A model generated the notes under the pieces. That model made no database searches and was not told the DNA's origin. It worked only from the letters and a program-made list of their open reading frames with translations. From the IMG/VR virus record IMGVR_UViG_3300046506_000204, positions 1 through 61,716 of that record: a stretch of DNA of 61,716 nucleotides; one strand, written 5' to 3'. Position numbers and translations under genes: made by a program. How positions within the stretch are numbered: position 1 is the first letter of the stretch; each line of letters opens with the position of its first letter. Positions 1-7,711 of this stretch are shown here, piece by piece. The stretch is from a virus.

Positions 1-201
1 GACCCGCTGCTGGTCTACATGTCGAGTGGCCTGCCGCGCCGCTACTGCACCGCCGACAGCCCGATGCCGCACGAGGACAAGGACCACTTCCAGTGGGGCC
101 ATCCCGATGCCGAGGCGGTGCAGGCGTTCTTCAACCTGGTGATCTACACCTGCCCGCACTGTGGCCACACCTTCCACGCCGAACCGAGGAAACCAGACTG
201 A
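1..201 (+). CDS. Small zinc-ribbon protein, 5' end outside window
   Basis: The frame is open from base 1, so the ATG at 19 may be internal and the gene is treated as partial. The visible protein ends in a CPHCGH motif close to the C terminus, half of a zinc-ribbon pair. Its stop overlaps the next start (ATGA at 200-203), showing translational coupling. No family is recognised; a metal-binding or nucleic-acid-binding role is only suggested by the cysteines. Confidence 0.6.
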   Translation, partial: DPLLVYMSSGLPRRYCTADSPMPHEDKDHFQWGHPDAEAVQAFFNLVIYTCPHCGHTFHAEPRKPD

Positions 202-431
202 TGGAAACCTGGAACTACCGCACCGTCCGCTCGACCGTGATCGTCGACGGCGTCCGCTACGAGTCCTACGCGATCCACGAAGCGCACTACGACACGCCCA
301 TCGAGGCGCCGCACTCGATCACGTCCAGGGCCATGACGACCAGCTTCGACAGCCTCGACGACCTGCGCGACGGACTGACGAAGATGCTGGCCAGCCTGGA
401 CAAGCCGGTGCTGAACTACGAGGACTTCTGA
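201..431 (+). CDS. Hypothetical protein, 76 aa
   Basis: The ATG overlaps the stop of the preceding gene and the stop overlaps the next ATG, so this is the second member of a tightly coupled four-gene run. The protein is acidic and soluble with no membrane segment. It begins METWNYRTVRSTV and alternates polar and hydrophobic residues like a small beta-rich protein. I do not recognise the family. Confidence 0.65.
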   Translation: METWNYRTVRSTVIVDGVRYESYAIHEAHYDTPIEAPHSITSRAMTTSFDSLDDLRDGLTKMLASLDKPVLNYEDF

Positions 432-775
432 TGACCGACGAGGAGATCGACGACCGGGTGGAGCAGTGGCATGAGGGCGAGGGCAAGGGCTGGAGCCTGC
501 GTGAGTACCTCGGCATGACCCGACAGCAGTACAGTCGCTGGGTGCTGCGCGGCATCCTGCCCGGCTCCACCCCGACCAGCCGTAACTGGCGAGAGGGGCA
601 CTACATCGGGAGGTCTGGCGGCAAGGCGGTGCGGCGCTTCATCCCCATGCTGCCGAACCCGTCGGCGTCAGTCGCTCGGGCCTGCCATCGCGGCCAGCTC
701 GCGCGCCAGGATGCTCGGCGCCGTGGCGTCACGCTCCACGTCACCCACATGGCCGACCAGCAGGGGGCGCAATGA
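431..775 (+). CDS. Hypothetical protein, 114 aa
   Basis: Starts inside the stop of the previous gene (ATGA) and ends overlapping the next start. The N-terminal part, with GWSLREYLGMTRQQYSRWV at about residues 20-40, looks like a helix-turn-helix or phage excisionase-like helix, and the C terminus is Arg-rich and basic. This fits DNA binding, but no family is recognised. Similar small proteins with an 'LGMT..QY..W' helix occur in actinophages and other phages without known function. Confidence 0.6.
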   Translation: MTDEEIDDRVEQWHEGEGKGWSLREYLGMTRQQYSRWVLRGILPGSTPTSRNWREGHYIGRSGGKAVRRFIPMLPNPSASVARACHRGQLARQDARRRGVTLHVTHMADQQGAQ

Positions 776-963
776 GCAGCCGGAACCAGAGGGAGGGCCG
801 CTACGTCGGCAGGCTGGCGGCCAGCATCCGGCGAGATCGTCCCCGCATCCGTTCCCGCCTCGGCGTCGAGGTCGGACCGGACGGTGCCATGATCGCCCTG
901 CTGCATCGGACGGTGTCGCTGGTCAGGACGCCGACCGGACCCGGATGGCAGATGCGGCGCTGA
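772..963 (+). CDS. Hypothetical basic protein, 63 aa
   Basis: Last gene of the coupled run, starting 4 bases before the end of its neighbour. The product is strongly basic (many Arg in the first 30 residues), then a short hydrophobic stretch around DGAMIALLHRTVSLV. No recognised domain. A long imperfect hairpin follows at 970-1004 before the convergent recombinase gene. Confidence 0.55.
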   Translation: MSSRNQREGRYVGRLAASIRRDRPRIRSRLGVEVGPDGAMIALLHRTVSLVRTPTGPGWQMRR

Positions 964-969
964 CGTAGA

Positions 970-1004
970 AACGTCCCCGGCACTTAGTAAGCACCGAGGA
1001 CGTT
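970..1004. repeat. Inverted repeat between convergent genes
   Basis: AACGTCC at 970-976 pairs with GGACGTT at 998-1004 around a 21-base spacer. It lies between the end of the rightward operon and the 3' end of the leftward recombinase gene. No T-run follows on either strand, so it is a weak candidate for a bidirectional terminator or a protein-binding site such as part of a recombination site. Confidence 0.4.
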
Positions 1005-1046
1005 GGCCGCCCCCCACCAGAGTCAGCAGGGCCAGTATAGCGCCTG

Positions 1047-1613
1047 TCAGGCGTGTCCGTCGAGGTACTGGTAGAGGGTGGCCCTGCTGATCCCGTACTC
1101 CCTGGCTAGCGCGGCCTTGGAGATCGCAGGGTCGGCAGCACGCAGCCGCAGCTCCTGCACCGTCGCCCCGTTTAGCTTGGGCTTGCCGCCCTTGTAGATC
1201 CCCTTGGCCTTGGCCTTGGCGATCCCTTCGGCTTGGCGCTCGCGGATCATGGCCCGCTCGAACTGCGCCACCGCACCGAGCAGGGCCAGCAGCAGCTCGT
1301 TCATGGCGCTGGTCTCACCCGAGAAGGTCAGGTTCTGCTTGGTGAACGTCACCGTGATGCCGTCCTGGGTCAGGCGCTGGACCAGCTGGAGCAGATCCAC
1401 GAGGTTGCGGGCCAGCCTGTCCATGCTGTGCACGTACAGCGTGTCGCCGTCCCTGATGTACTCCAGCATGGCCTGCAACTGCGGGCGCCTGGTGTCCTTG
1501 CCGCTGCACTTGTCCTCGAAGGTCTTGTCCAGCTCGATGCCGTCCAGCTGGCGCTCCGTGCTCTGGTCCGACGACGACACCCGCAGGTATCCGATCCGCT
1601 TGCCCTTGCTCAT
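1047..1613 (-). CDS. Serine recombinase (resolvase/invertase family)
   Basis: A 188-residue protein of normal length for the Tn3-resolvase/Hin-type small serine recombinases. The N terminus has the catalytic Y-L-R-V-S motif, with probable nucleophile Ser13. The DRLAR(N) motif near residue 70 carries the conserved catalytic arginines, and the long helix E follows at about 100-130. The C terminus carries a Hin-like helix-turn-helix (ISKAALAREYGISRATLYQYL). The start has a strong Shine-Dalgarno (GAGGAGGG) 10 bases upstream. In a phage-plasmid the likely role is resolution of plasmid dimers; inversion of a phage segment is possible, but no inverted pair of sites was seen. The res site, if present, is probably in the 150 bp upstream, where GTGTACA and TGTAGAC half-sites occur near 1640. 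Confidence 0.93.
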   Translation of the reverse strand: MSKGKRIGYLRVSSSDQSTERQLDGIELDKTFEDKCSGKDTRRPQLQAMLEYIRDGDTLYVHSMDRLARNLVDLLQLVQRLTQDGITVTFTKQNLTFSGETSAMNELLLALLGAVAQFERAMIRERQAEGIAKAKAKGIYKGGKPKLNGATVQELRLRAADPAISKAALAREYGISRATLYQYLDGHA

Positions 1614-1761
1614 GGCCTACCCTCCTCGACGTGAATGTGTACAGTCGAAGTGTAGACCCTGCGGCAGGAGTGTCAAGGGACGCACACACCCACCCTGTCT
1701 GAACGGGCAGGGCGGGGCCTGCTGGGGCCTGTTGCTGTGTCTGGGCGGGGTACACCCCGTC
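1614..1761. other. Intergenic region with candidate recombinase site and hairpin
   Basis: Non-coding 148 bp between the recombinase start and the end of the small gene at 1762. It holds the recombinase ribosome binding site, imperfect palindromic half-sites near 1636-1658, and a perfect CGGGGT/ACCCCG inverted repeat at 1746-1759. The GGGGCCTG pair near 1715-1730 is a short direct repeat. A res site and the terminator of the terminase operon are both plausible here; neither is proven. Confidence 0.35.
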
Positions 1762-1956
1762 CTAACGCAGCAGGCCCCAGCGGCGCAGCTTGGCGAACTG
1801 CGCCCTGGCATTGCGCAGCCGAAGCGCCACCACCTCGCGCCCCACTTCCAGCTCGCTCACGCTCACGGCCACGCTCACCTCGGTGTCGCCCCGCACCATG
1901 CGGTAGTAGACCAAGTGCCCGTCCCGGTGCTTCTCGTTGCGGATCTCCATGCTCAC
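1762..1956 (-). CDS. Small protein downstream of terminase, 64 aa
   Basis: The possible GTG start at 1956 overlaps the terL stop (1953-1955), and an in-frame ATG lies two codons later at 1950. The product is short and charged, with the pattern RNEKHRDGHLVYYRMVRGDTEV. No family is recognised. Its position directly after terL makes co-transcription with the packaging genes almost certain. Confidence 0.6.
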   Translation of the reverse strand: MSMEIRNEKHRDGHLVYYRMVRGDTEVSVAVSVSELEVGREVVALRLRNARAQFAKLRRWGLLR

Positions 1957-3569
1957 ACCCCGTCGGCGTAGGTTTCAGGCTCCAGCGCGCGCTCGTCGAT
2001 GATGATCGGCGGCACCGGCGACATATCGTACAGCCTGGAGGTTGCGTCGATCAGGTCCTTCTTGCTGCTGAACGGGTAGGTCAGGTATTCCTCAAGGAAA
2101 CCTTTGTTGAGGCTGTACAGGTTCCCTTCGTGATCGCGGCGCTGCACCGGCTTGAAGATCCTGAACGCCTGCCCCTGCTCCCTGATCCTTTTCTGGTTGG
2201 CGGTCTCGCCCTGGGTCACTGCGGCCAGGTAGAAGCGGCGCGAAATGAAGTCGGGCTGGAGCCTCTGCACCCTGTCGTCCTTGGCCTGGGCACCGTCGGA
2301 GGTCCAGGCCAGCTCGGTGATCTCGAAGGCTTCCTTGTCGCGGGTCATCTGCTCCTCGAAATATTCGAGGTCGCTCTGCATCCCGTATCGCTCGTAGCCG
2401 ACCTGAACAGTCTGCACCCCAGGCTGGGCCATCCAGTAGCGGCGCAGGCCCTTCAAGGCTTCCCAGCGTTCGCGCAGGCCCATCTTGTGCCGGTATCCGT
2501 CCAGCAGGTAGCGGTTGCCGCCGCTGTCCACGCCGACCACGGCCATCGCGGTGTTGTCGCTGCCCTTCTTCTTCGAGTTCGCGGGATCCACCATGATGTA
2601 CACATTGAGCGTGGCCGGGCGAATGTCGAGGAACGAGAGCCATTCCTTCTTGAACATCGACTCGTTGCCCGCTGCCGGGTTCATGAGCTGCTGGCACGCG
2701 ATGGTCGCCGGACCCTGGGCCAGCTTCTTCGCCTCCCACGCTTCCTGCGTCAGGAATACGGGCTTGCCGTCTGGCGTGCCGTCAGCGGTCGCAGGGTACA
2801 GGCGCACCGTGAGGATGCGCCGGTCGATGATCTCCTGGTACGTGTCCATGAAGGAGTAGCGCGTCCCGACGTGCCATGCCCGGATCTTGCCGTCCTCGCC
2901 CCTCGCGCCCAGGTTGTCACTGAGTTCCCAGGCCGTGGTCGTCTTGTTGACCTGATCGGGCGTGCTGACCGACTCGCGCGTGACCACGTCGTCATACACG
3001 CGCAGCAAAAAGTGCGCGCCCGTCGGCTGGCCGTCGACCAAGCCGTGCGCCTCGACGCTGGCCTCCTTGGGGTTGCTGCGCCTTTTCACGACGATGCCCT
3101 TCTCCTCGCTCCACTTGGGGCTTTGGCCACGCGGGTCGCTGTAGAAGATGTCGGGGTAGGTCGCTTGCAGGTCGCGGTTGCTCTCCAGCTCCTGCTTGAT
3201 CTGCAACATGAATTTCCGCGCCACCGGCTTGGTATGGCTGAAAATCCCGATGGTGATCTCCGGGTTCACGATGATCTCTTGGATGATCCCGGCAAAAGTG
3301 ATGATCGTGGACTTGTAATGCTCGCGTGCCCACAGGTCCAGGTGGCCGTCAGGCTTGGCCTCCACCTCGCGGCAGCGTGCGTACAGCCAGGGGTGGATCG
3401 CGTCCAGGCGGTGCAGCAGGCGCGTCAGCAAATAGAAGCGGTCATGTTTGCCCAGCCACGCCTTGCCCTCGATGCCGTACTGGGTCTCGATCACCTCCCA
3501 CAGGTCCGCAATCGCCTCGAACGGGGCCGAGTGCAGGGTGGTGCGGATCTCGTCAGGCAGCGTCAGCAT
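1953..3569 (-). CDS. terL: Terminase large subunit
   Basis: A 538-residue DNA-packaging motor. The Walker A-like AREHYKST sits near residue 80, in the position of the R-x-H-x-K-S/T motif of podovirus-type terminases. The Walker B-like LLRVYDDVVT lies near residues 188-197, and the nuclease motif MVDPANSKKKGSDNTAM near residues 320-340 provides the first acidic residue of the RNase-H-like nuclease. Length and motif order fit TerL. The start overlaps the end of the upstream small-subunit candidate, as is usual for terS-terL pairs. The enzyme would translocate DNA into the prohead and cut concatemers during lytic growth. Confidence 0.93.
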   Translation of the reverse strand: MLTLPDEIRTTLHSAPFEAIADLWEVIETQYGIEGKAWLGKHDRFYLLTRLLHRLDAIHPWLYARCREVEAKPDGHLDLWAREHYKSTIITFAGIIQEIIVNPEITIGIFSHTKPVARKFMLQIKQELESNRDLQATYPDIFYSDPRGQSPKWSEEKGIVVKRRSNPKEASVEAHGLVDGQPTGAHFLLRVYDDVVTRESVSTPDQVNKTTTAWELSDNLGARGEDGKIRAWHVGTRYSFMDTYQEIIDRRILTVRLYPATADGTPDGKPVFLTQEAWEAKKLAQGPATIACQQLMNPAAGNESMFKKEWLSFLDIRPATLNVYIMVDPANSKKKGSDNTAMAVVGVDSGGNRYLLDGYRHKMGLRERWEALKGLRRYWMAQPGVQTVQVGYERYGMQSDLEYFEEQMTRDKEAFEITELAWTSDGAQAKDDRVQRLQPDFISRRFYLAAVTQGETANQKRIREQGQAFRIFKPVQRRDHEGNLYSLNKGFLEEYLTYPFSSKKDLIDATSRLYDMSPVPPIIIDERALEPETYADGV

Positions 3570-4098
3570 TGGTCCCTACGGGCTGTTGCAGGCGCTTCCT
3601 GAACGCGGCGCGCAGCTCGTCGAAGCCATCCGACACGGCGACCGTCACGTTGGTGCTGCTGTCCTCGGGTTCATCCAGCTCGCGGATCTTGCGGATCGTT
3701 TCGACGGCCAGCTTGTTCGCCTCAACGATGGTCTTGACGTCCTTGGGGTGATCGACGCTGTCGACCATGACCAGCAGCTTGTCCATCGCCTTGCGTGCCA
3801 CTGCGAGGCCGGTCGTCATATCCTGCACGTCCTGGGTGGCCTCGTCGATCTGCACCTGACGAATCGCCTCGTCACTCGTCAATCCGTTCGTCACCTGTTC
3901 GTCAATGGGCGAGCCTGCCATTGCTTCCCGTACAAGTTCACGCTTGACATCACTGGTCCCCTTGATCCAGCCCTGCTTCTTGGCATACCTGCGCAGGGTC
4001 GGTTCGGGGATCGCGTGCTTGGTGGCCAGGGCGTTGATGCTGTACCCGCCCGCCGCGTAGTCGATCTCCGCAGCGGCGAAATCATATTGAGTGGTCAT
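3553..4098 (-). CDS. terS: Probable terminase small subunit
   Basis: I place the start at 4098 (181 aa), where AAAGGA precedes the ATG, rather than at the upstream in-frame ATG at 4215 which would read across the operator region. The N-terminal 50 residues form a helix-turn-helix of the kind found in phage small terminases (AAAEIDYAAGGYSINALATKHAIPEPTLRRYA). A helical middle with conserved K-L/V-E-x-I positions and a charged C terminus follow. It overlaps terL by 17 bases. It would recognise the packaging site and recruit TerL. The call rests on HTH plus context. Confidence 0.8.
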   Translation of the reverse strand: MTTQYDFAAAEIDYAAGGYSINALATKHAIPEPTLRRYAKKQGWIKGTSDVKRELVREAMAGSPIDEQVTNGLTSDEAIRQVQIDEATQDVQDMTTGLAVARKAMDKLLVMVDSVDHPKDVKTIVEANKLAVETIRKIRELDEPEDSSTNVTVAVSDGFDELRAAFRKRLQQPVGTNADAA

Positions 4099-4142
4099 GA
4101 GCTGTCCTTTGTGCGCGAGGGAGCGCGTGTAATGTGTGCACC

Positions 4143-4163
4143 TATATAGCATCTTGCTATATA
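4143..4163. promoter_or_regulatory. Operator-like palindrome between divergent genes
   Basis: TATATAGCA (4143-4151) and TGCTATATA (4155-4163) form a perfect 9-bp inverted repeat around TCT. It lies in the gap between terS (leftward) and the radC operon (rightward). TATA-rich arms overlap possible -10 elements for both directions (TATACT on the plus strand at 4159-4164). A dimeric repressor binding here could switch both units; the protein is unknown. Confidence 0.6.
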
Positions 4164-4217
4164 CTGTGCATGTGGGCCTGTGCGCCCTCGTCCCCCACCA
4201 CTTGAACGGAGCCAACT

Positions 4218-4712
4218 ATGAAAGCCCAGGTAGTGCCGATCCATCCCGAGCCACGCGTGGACACACGCCGGCAGCGCGAGGACGCAACGATCCGCCGCGC
4301 CCTCTCCATCCTCTCGAACCGGATGCGCCAGCCCGGCGAGATGCTGACCAACCCCATCACGGCGCGCAACTACATGCGCCTCTACGCGGGGGAGCTGGAA
4401 CACGAGGTCTTTCTAGTCTTGTTCCTGGACGCGCAGAACCGCGTGGTGGCGCGTGAGGAAATGTTTCGGGGCGGGCTCACACAGTGCAGCGTGCAGCCGC
4501 GCGAAGTGGTGAAGGCTGCGCTGGCCCATAACGCGGCCTCGGTGATGCTGGGGCATAACCACCCAAGCGGCAAAACCCAGCCCAGCGAAGCCGACAAGGT
4601 CCTCACTGGCACGCTGAAATCGGCGCTGGCCCTGATCGATGTGCGCGTGCTGGACCACATCATCGTCACCAGCAAGTTTGCCTACTCGTTCGCCGAACAC
4701 GGCGAGATCTGA
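4218..4712 (+). CDS. radC: RadC-like JAB-domain protein
   Basis: A 164-residue protein made essentially of the RadC/MPN (JAB) domain. The metal site is visible as H-N-H-P-S-G at about residues 118-123, followed by S-E-A-D, the expected HxHPSGx(n)SxxD signature. A short basic N-terminal extension precedes it. Phage and genomic-island RadC proteins are common, but their activity is unsettled, and older DNA-repair claims for RadC have been disputed. It opens an operon of about a dozen small genes and is the only one in it with a well-known catalytic fold. Confidence 0.92.
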   Translation: MKAQVVPIHPEPRVDTRRQREDATIRRALSILSNRMRQPGEMLTNPITARNYMRLYAGELEHEVFLVLFLDAQNRVVAREEMFRGGLTQCSVQPREVVKAALAHNAASVMLGHNHPSGKTQPSEADKVLTGTLKSALALIDVRVLDHIIVTSKFAYSFAEHGEI

Positions 4713-4727
4713 CCCAAGGAGACCGTC

Positions 4728-5648
4728 ATGCTTGAGAAACGACTTGTCGCTGCCGTGCGCGACATCATCAGCAGTTCCGACGCCAACGACGGCGACGCGC
4801 TCGCCGAAGCCATCCTGACCGCCCGCGCGCTGGTCGAGGCCCCGCCGAAACACGACACCGATCAGGCCACCATCGACAACTTCCTCGCGGCCCTGGCCGA
4901 TCTCGGCTTCGGCGACGATGACGCGCCGGTCAACGGTGGCGACTGTGTGGACTGCGTCTGCGAGTATTGGGACCGCATCGCGCCCCTGGCCTCGGAGTGG
5001 CCACTGCCGCCCGAGCTGGCGCAGTTGCGCACCGAGCTGGACGTCGGCACCCGCGTGCTGTCGGTCGAGGGAGAAACCTCCGACACCGACCACGGCGAAC
5101 GCCACACCGGCCCCAACGCGATCGGCACCATCACCGCCATCGACGACACTGTCGAGCATGGGATCTGCCTCGCGTTCGAGCCGTCCGGCGTGTCGGTGCT
5201 GCTGTCCTGCGCGGAACTGGCCGACGACCTGAAATACGAGATCGACCCGGAGCCGGTCTACATGGGCCGCAAGGAAGTGGTCGAGGAGGTCGAGCGGCAG
5301 CTGGGGCACGAAGGCTCTCACGAGCTGGCCGTGCGCGTCTACGAATACATGCGCGAGCAGGGGATGGTCGAGCACAACGGGGCGGGCTTCGTGATCGAGC
5401 GCGACACTAACGTTTTCCAGATTGCCGCCGACCTGTCCAGGGGCGATGGCCCCTACCCTGCGGATCTCGCGCGCTTCGACGGCCTGCTCAGCCCCGACGA
5501 GCTGCGCACCAAGTACGGCACCGCCAACGGCGGCGGCGAGCATCCGCGCTACCTGCGCAAGCACTGGAAGGCCGAGGTGGAGATCGACAGCACGATCCGG
5601 GGCTATTGGGATTGGGTCGCAGCCAGGATCGAACAGGACAACGACTGA
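4728..5648 (+). CDS. Hypothetical protein, 306 aa
   Basis: The start has a clean AAGGAG Shine-Dalgarno 8 bases upstream. The protein is acidic and soluble, without membrane segments or recognisable catalytic motifs. A CVDCVCEYW cysteine cluster lies near residue 70-80. The region around residues 105-160 (VLSVEGETSDTDHG, then IGTITAIDD) looks like a small beta-barrel, and the C-terminal half has a helical segment with VVEEVERQLG. It belongs to the radC operon. No function can be assigned. Confidence 0.75.
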   Translation: MLEKRLVAAVRDIISSSDANDGDALAEAILTARALVEAPPKHDTDQATIDNFLAALADLGFGDDDAPVNGGDCVDCVCEYWDRIAPLASEWPLPPELAQLRTELDVGTRVLSVEGETSDTDHGERHTGPNAIGTITAIDDTVEHGICLAFEPSGVSVLLSCAELADDLKYEIDPEPVYMGRKEVVEEVERQLGHEGSHELAVRVYEYMREQGMVEHNGAGFVIERDTNVFQIAADLSRGDGPYPADLARFDGLLSPDELRTKYGTANGGGEHPRYLRKHWKAEVEIDSTIRGYWDWVAARIEQDND

Positions 5649-5683
5649 TCCAGTGCCAGCGTCTCCCTGCGGGGGCGCTTGCG

Positions 5684-5697
5684 CGGGAATGGTCCCG
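5684..5697 (+). repeat. Intergenic hairpin, copy 1
   Basis: CGGGA at 5684-5688 and TCCCG at 5693-5697 form a 5-bp stem with an ATGG loop, about 15 bases upstream of the 5714 start and just before its Shine-Dalgarno. An almost identical hairpin occurs before the 6730 gene, inside a similar leader. It may be a post-transcriptional control element or an RNA processing site. Confidence 0.5.
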
Positions 5698-5713
5698 AAT
5701 TCAGGAGAATGTC

Positions 5714-6181
5714 ATGACGACCCAGCAAGACCTGCTTGCCAAGCTGTTGGCGCATGTGAAGCAGTACGACGACGAGGAAATCACTCAGCCGGAAAGTGCG
5801 CCGACCGGCACCGACTACAACCGCCTGTACGGGCTGGTCATGGGCTACGCCAAGTTCATCGAGCCGCTGCCGACCAAGGCCCCGGCGCACGAACCCGGCA
5901 CGCCGACCGTCTACGCCTGCGAGGAGTGCGACTGGACCGGCACCTTGAGCGAGATCAACGGCATCCATCACATTCACCACATTCATGAGCGCGTCCTGCC
6001 TGGGGAACTGGCCCCGGCAGGCTGCTGCCCGGAGTGTGGCGCGCTGATCGGCATCGACGACCGCGACGTCCCGCATTACACCCTGTACAACGTCGGCAGG
6101 ATCATGCGCGCACGAGGCTGGACCGTGGCCGCGCCCGCCGACTGCCCTTCCCTCAATACCATCAAAGGAGACGAAAAATGA
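5714..6181 (+). CDS. Zinc-finger protein, 155 aa
   Basis: The start at 5714 is chosen because it has CAGGAGA upstream. Two cysteine pairs are visible: CEEC at about residue 70 and CCPEC at about residue 103, separated by a His-rich HHIHHIHE stretch. This fits one or two zinc-binding knuckles. The stop overlaps the next ATG. The CDWTGTLSE motif recurs in the next protein as CDWTGTVLG, so the two neighbours share a zinc-ribbon module. Function unknown. Confidence 0.75.
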   Translation: MTTQQDLLAKLLAHVKQYDDEEITQPESAPTGTDYNRLYGLVMGYAKFIEPLPTKAPAHEPGTPTVYACEECDWTGTLSEINGIHHIHHIHERVLPGELAPAGCCPECGALIGIDDRDVPHYTLYNVGRIMRARGWTVAAPADCPSLNTIKGDEK

Positions 6182-6657
6182 ACAACCAGTTCGACATGGT
6201 CTGCCCCGAGTGCGGCAGCTCAGCCCATCTGGACGTGGCCGCACTGGTGTGGGTGCGCCTGACCGCCGACGGCACCGACCCGGACGAAGCGCACGACGGT
6301 GGCCACGAGTGGGACGACGACAGCCCCTGCCGCTGCGACAACTGCGACTGGACCGGCACCGTCCTGGGGGCCAGCCCCGACGAGACCGACGGCCAGGAGG
6401 TCCCCGCACAGGGCGCGACGATCCCGCTGCCGCCCGACCCCGAGGGCAAGAACGACGCGCGCGCTGAATGGGCCGACAAGGCGATCCGCGCTTTCGCCCG
6501 CGCCACCAAAATGGACACTGCCGGCGAGGACGAGGAGACCGCGCTGGGCGACCTGCTGGCGAACATGATGCACTGGTGTGACCGCAAGGGAATCAGCTTC
6601 TCCGAGGCCGTCACCCGCGCAATGGACCACTACACCGAGGAAACCGCCGCGAACTGA
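6178..6657 (+). CDS. Zinc-ribbon protein, 159 aa
   Basis: ATGA overlap with the preceding gene, with AAAGGAG upstream. It begins MNNQFDMVCPECGSS and has a second pair C-R-C-D-N-C-D-W-T-G near residue 55, giving a four-cysteine zinc ribbon. The C-terminal 65 residues are helical (WADKAIRAFARATKMD onward) and look like a small domain often seen alone in phage proteins of unknown role. It shares the CDWTG knuckle with its upstream neighbour. Confidence 0.75.
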   Translation: MNNQFDMVCPECGSSAHLDVAALVWVRLTADGTDPDEAHDGGHEWDDDSPCRCDNCDWTGTVLGASPDETDGQEVPAQGATIPLPPDPEGKNDARAEWADKAIRAFARATKMDTAGEDEETALGDLLANMMHWCDRKGISFSEAVTRAMDHYTEETAAN

Positions 6658-6697
6658 CAGCGCCAGTGTCAGCGCCTGCCATGCGCGGGTGCTGACG

Positions 6698-6711
6698 CGG
6701 GAATTGTCCCG
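6698..6711 (+). repeat. Intergenic hairpin, copy 2
   Basis: CGGGA (6698-6702) and TCCCG (6707-6711) with an ATTG loop repeat the structure at 5684-5697. Upstream, GTCAGC and GCTGAC (about 6668-6695) make an additional stem. The repeated leader precedes the 6730 gene. Confidence 0.5.
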
Positions 6712-6729
6712 GCAACCAAGGAGAAAGCG

Positions 6730-7152
6730 ATGGATCAGCACCAAACCGCGATCACGGCGGCTTTCGTGATGGAAGGGCTGCACGACGCGGGCTACGACCG
6801 CGTGGTCAAGGCGTACAGCGGACACGGCGGCGCAATCGAGCTGGTCGACGCCGTGATGGCATGGGTGCCCGCCATCGAGCGCCTGCGCGCCGCTGCCGAG
6901 GCCGTGCACGACGAGTATCCGGGCGTGTTCGAGTACGAGGTCAGCAGCGCGTTCGGCCACTGGATCGGCGAGAGCATCGTCGACGACGGCGACCTGCCCG
7001 ACCGTGCGCATGCCATGGGCATCCTGATCGACCTCGTGGAATCGTTCTTCCGCGTGCGCGACGACAAGGACCTGAGCCGGCGCATGCGCGCCAGCCTGGA
7101 CGCCGCCGCCGATGCCATCATGGCACCGCCTGCCGCCAACGCCGGAGCCTGA
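6730..7152 (+). CDS. Hypothetical helical protein, 140 aa
   Basis: AAGGAGA lies 6-8 bases upstream of the ATG. The product is mainly alpha-helical and acidic. No membrane segment or catalytic signature is visible. It follows the second structured leader of the radC operon. No family is recognised. Confidence 0.7.
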   Translation: MDQHQTAITAAFVMEGLHDAGYDRVVKAYSGHGGAIELVDAVMAWVPAIERLRAAAEAVHDEYPGVFEYEVSSAFGHWIGESIVDDGDLPDRAHAMGILIDLVESFFRVRDDKDLSRRMRASLDAAADAIMAPPAANAGA

Positions 7153-7155
7153 CCC

Positions 7156-7470
7156 ATGAGCCGCCGTGACGAAGTTCGTCAACATGTGACGAAGCGTGAC
7201 GAGCGGCTCGTCACCCGCGATCCGTGGGTGATGACCGCCGCCGAGCGCCAGTACCTGCGCGAGCGTCCCGCCAGCATGGCGATCCAGCCCGAGCGCAGCA
7301 CATGGCCGCTGGTGCTGGGCGCGCTCGCCCTGTTCCTCGCTGCCCTCGCGCTTGACGGCTACCCCGCGCTGCGCGGGGCGCTGGCCGACATCCCCTGGGC
7401 CAAGCTGTTCAACTACCAGCCTGTCTCGCCGGTTGATCCCGGCGACCGCAACGGGCTGCTGCACAAATGA
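7156..7470 (+). CDS. Small membrane protein, 104 aa
   Basis: A charged N-terminal half is followed by one clear hydrophobic segment, WPLVLGALALFLAALAL, at about residues 50-66, then a short polar tail. This suggests a single-pass inner-membrane protein with the basic, Arg-rich N terminus in the cytoplasm. Four bases separate it from the preceding stop. Function unknown. Confidence 0.65.
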   Translation: MSRRDEVRQHVTKRDERLVTRDPWVMTAAERQYLRERPASMAIQPERSTWPLVLGALALFLAALALDGYPALRGALADIPWAKLFNYQPVSPVDPGDRNGLLHK

Positions 7471-7481
7471 AAGGAAACACC

Positions 7482-7523
7482 ATGCACGACGAAATCAACC
7501 TGCCGCAAGGAGCCAGCCAGTGA
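7482..7523 (+). CDS. Possible 13-residue leader peptide
   Basis: A 13-codon frame with a good Shine-Dalgarno (AAAGGAA) and ATG start. Its TGA stop overlaps the GTG start of the next gene (GTGA at 7520-7523). It may serve to couple translation to the downstream HTH gene. It is too short for sequence-based confirmation. Confidence 0.35.
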   Translation: MHDEINLPQGASQ

Positions 7524-7711
7524 CCGGGCGTCCGTCCGCCGAAGTGGCGAAGGCCGTCGCCATGCTGCGCGAGAGCGGCGGCAGGATGACGGCCTACGCC
7601 GCCGCGCAAGCCGTCGGCATCGCGCTGTCCACCATCTACCGCTCGGCGCTCTACAAGGCGTACAAGGCCGAGCAGGAAGCCACCCCCAACCGCAAGGAGA
7701 AGAAACCATGA
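7520..7711 (+). CDS. Small HTH protein, 63 aa
   Basis: GTG start, chosen because CAAGGAG precedes it and because it overlaps the stop of the short frame upstream. Residues 15-45 (SGGRMTAYAAAQAVGIALST then IYRS) form a classic helix-turn-helix with 'AYAAAQAVGI' as the first helix and turn. The C terminus is Lys-rich. Likely a small DNA-binding regulator within the radC operon. Confidence 0.65.
   Translation: MTGRPSAEVAKAVAMLRESGGRMTAYAAAQAVGIALSTIYRSALYKAYKAEQEATPNRKEKKP

Noticed and set aside
1737-3602. 621-codon open frame opposite terL
   Set aside because: Antisense shadow of terL, which has clear motifs; composition is low-complexity.
3553-4215. 220-codon version of terS
   Set aside because: The upstream ATG would place the operator palindrome inside the gene and lacks a ribosome site; the ATG at 4098 has AAAGGA.
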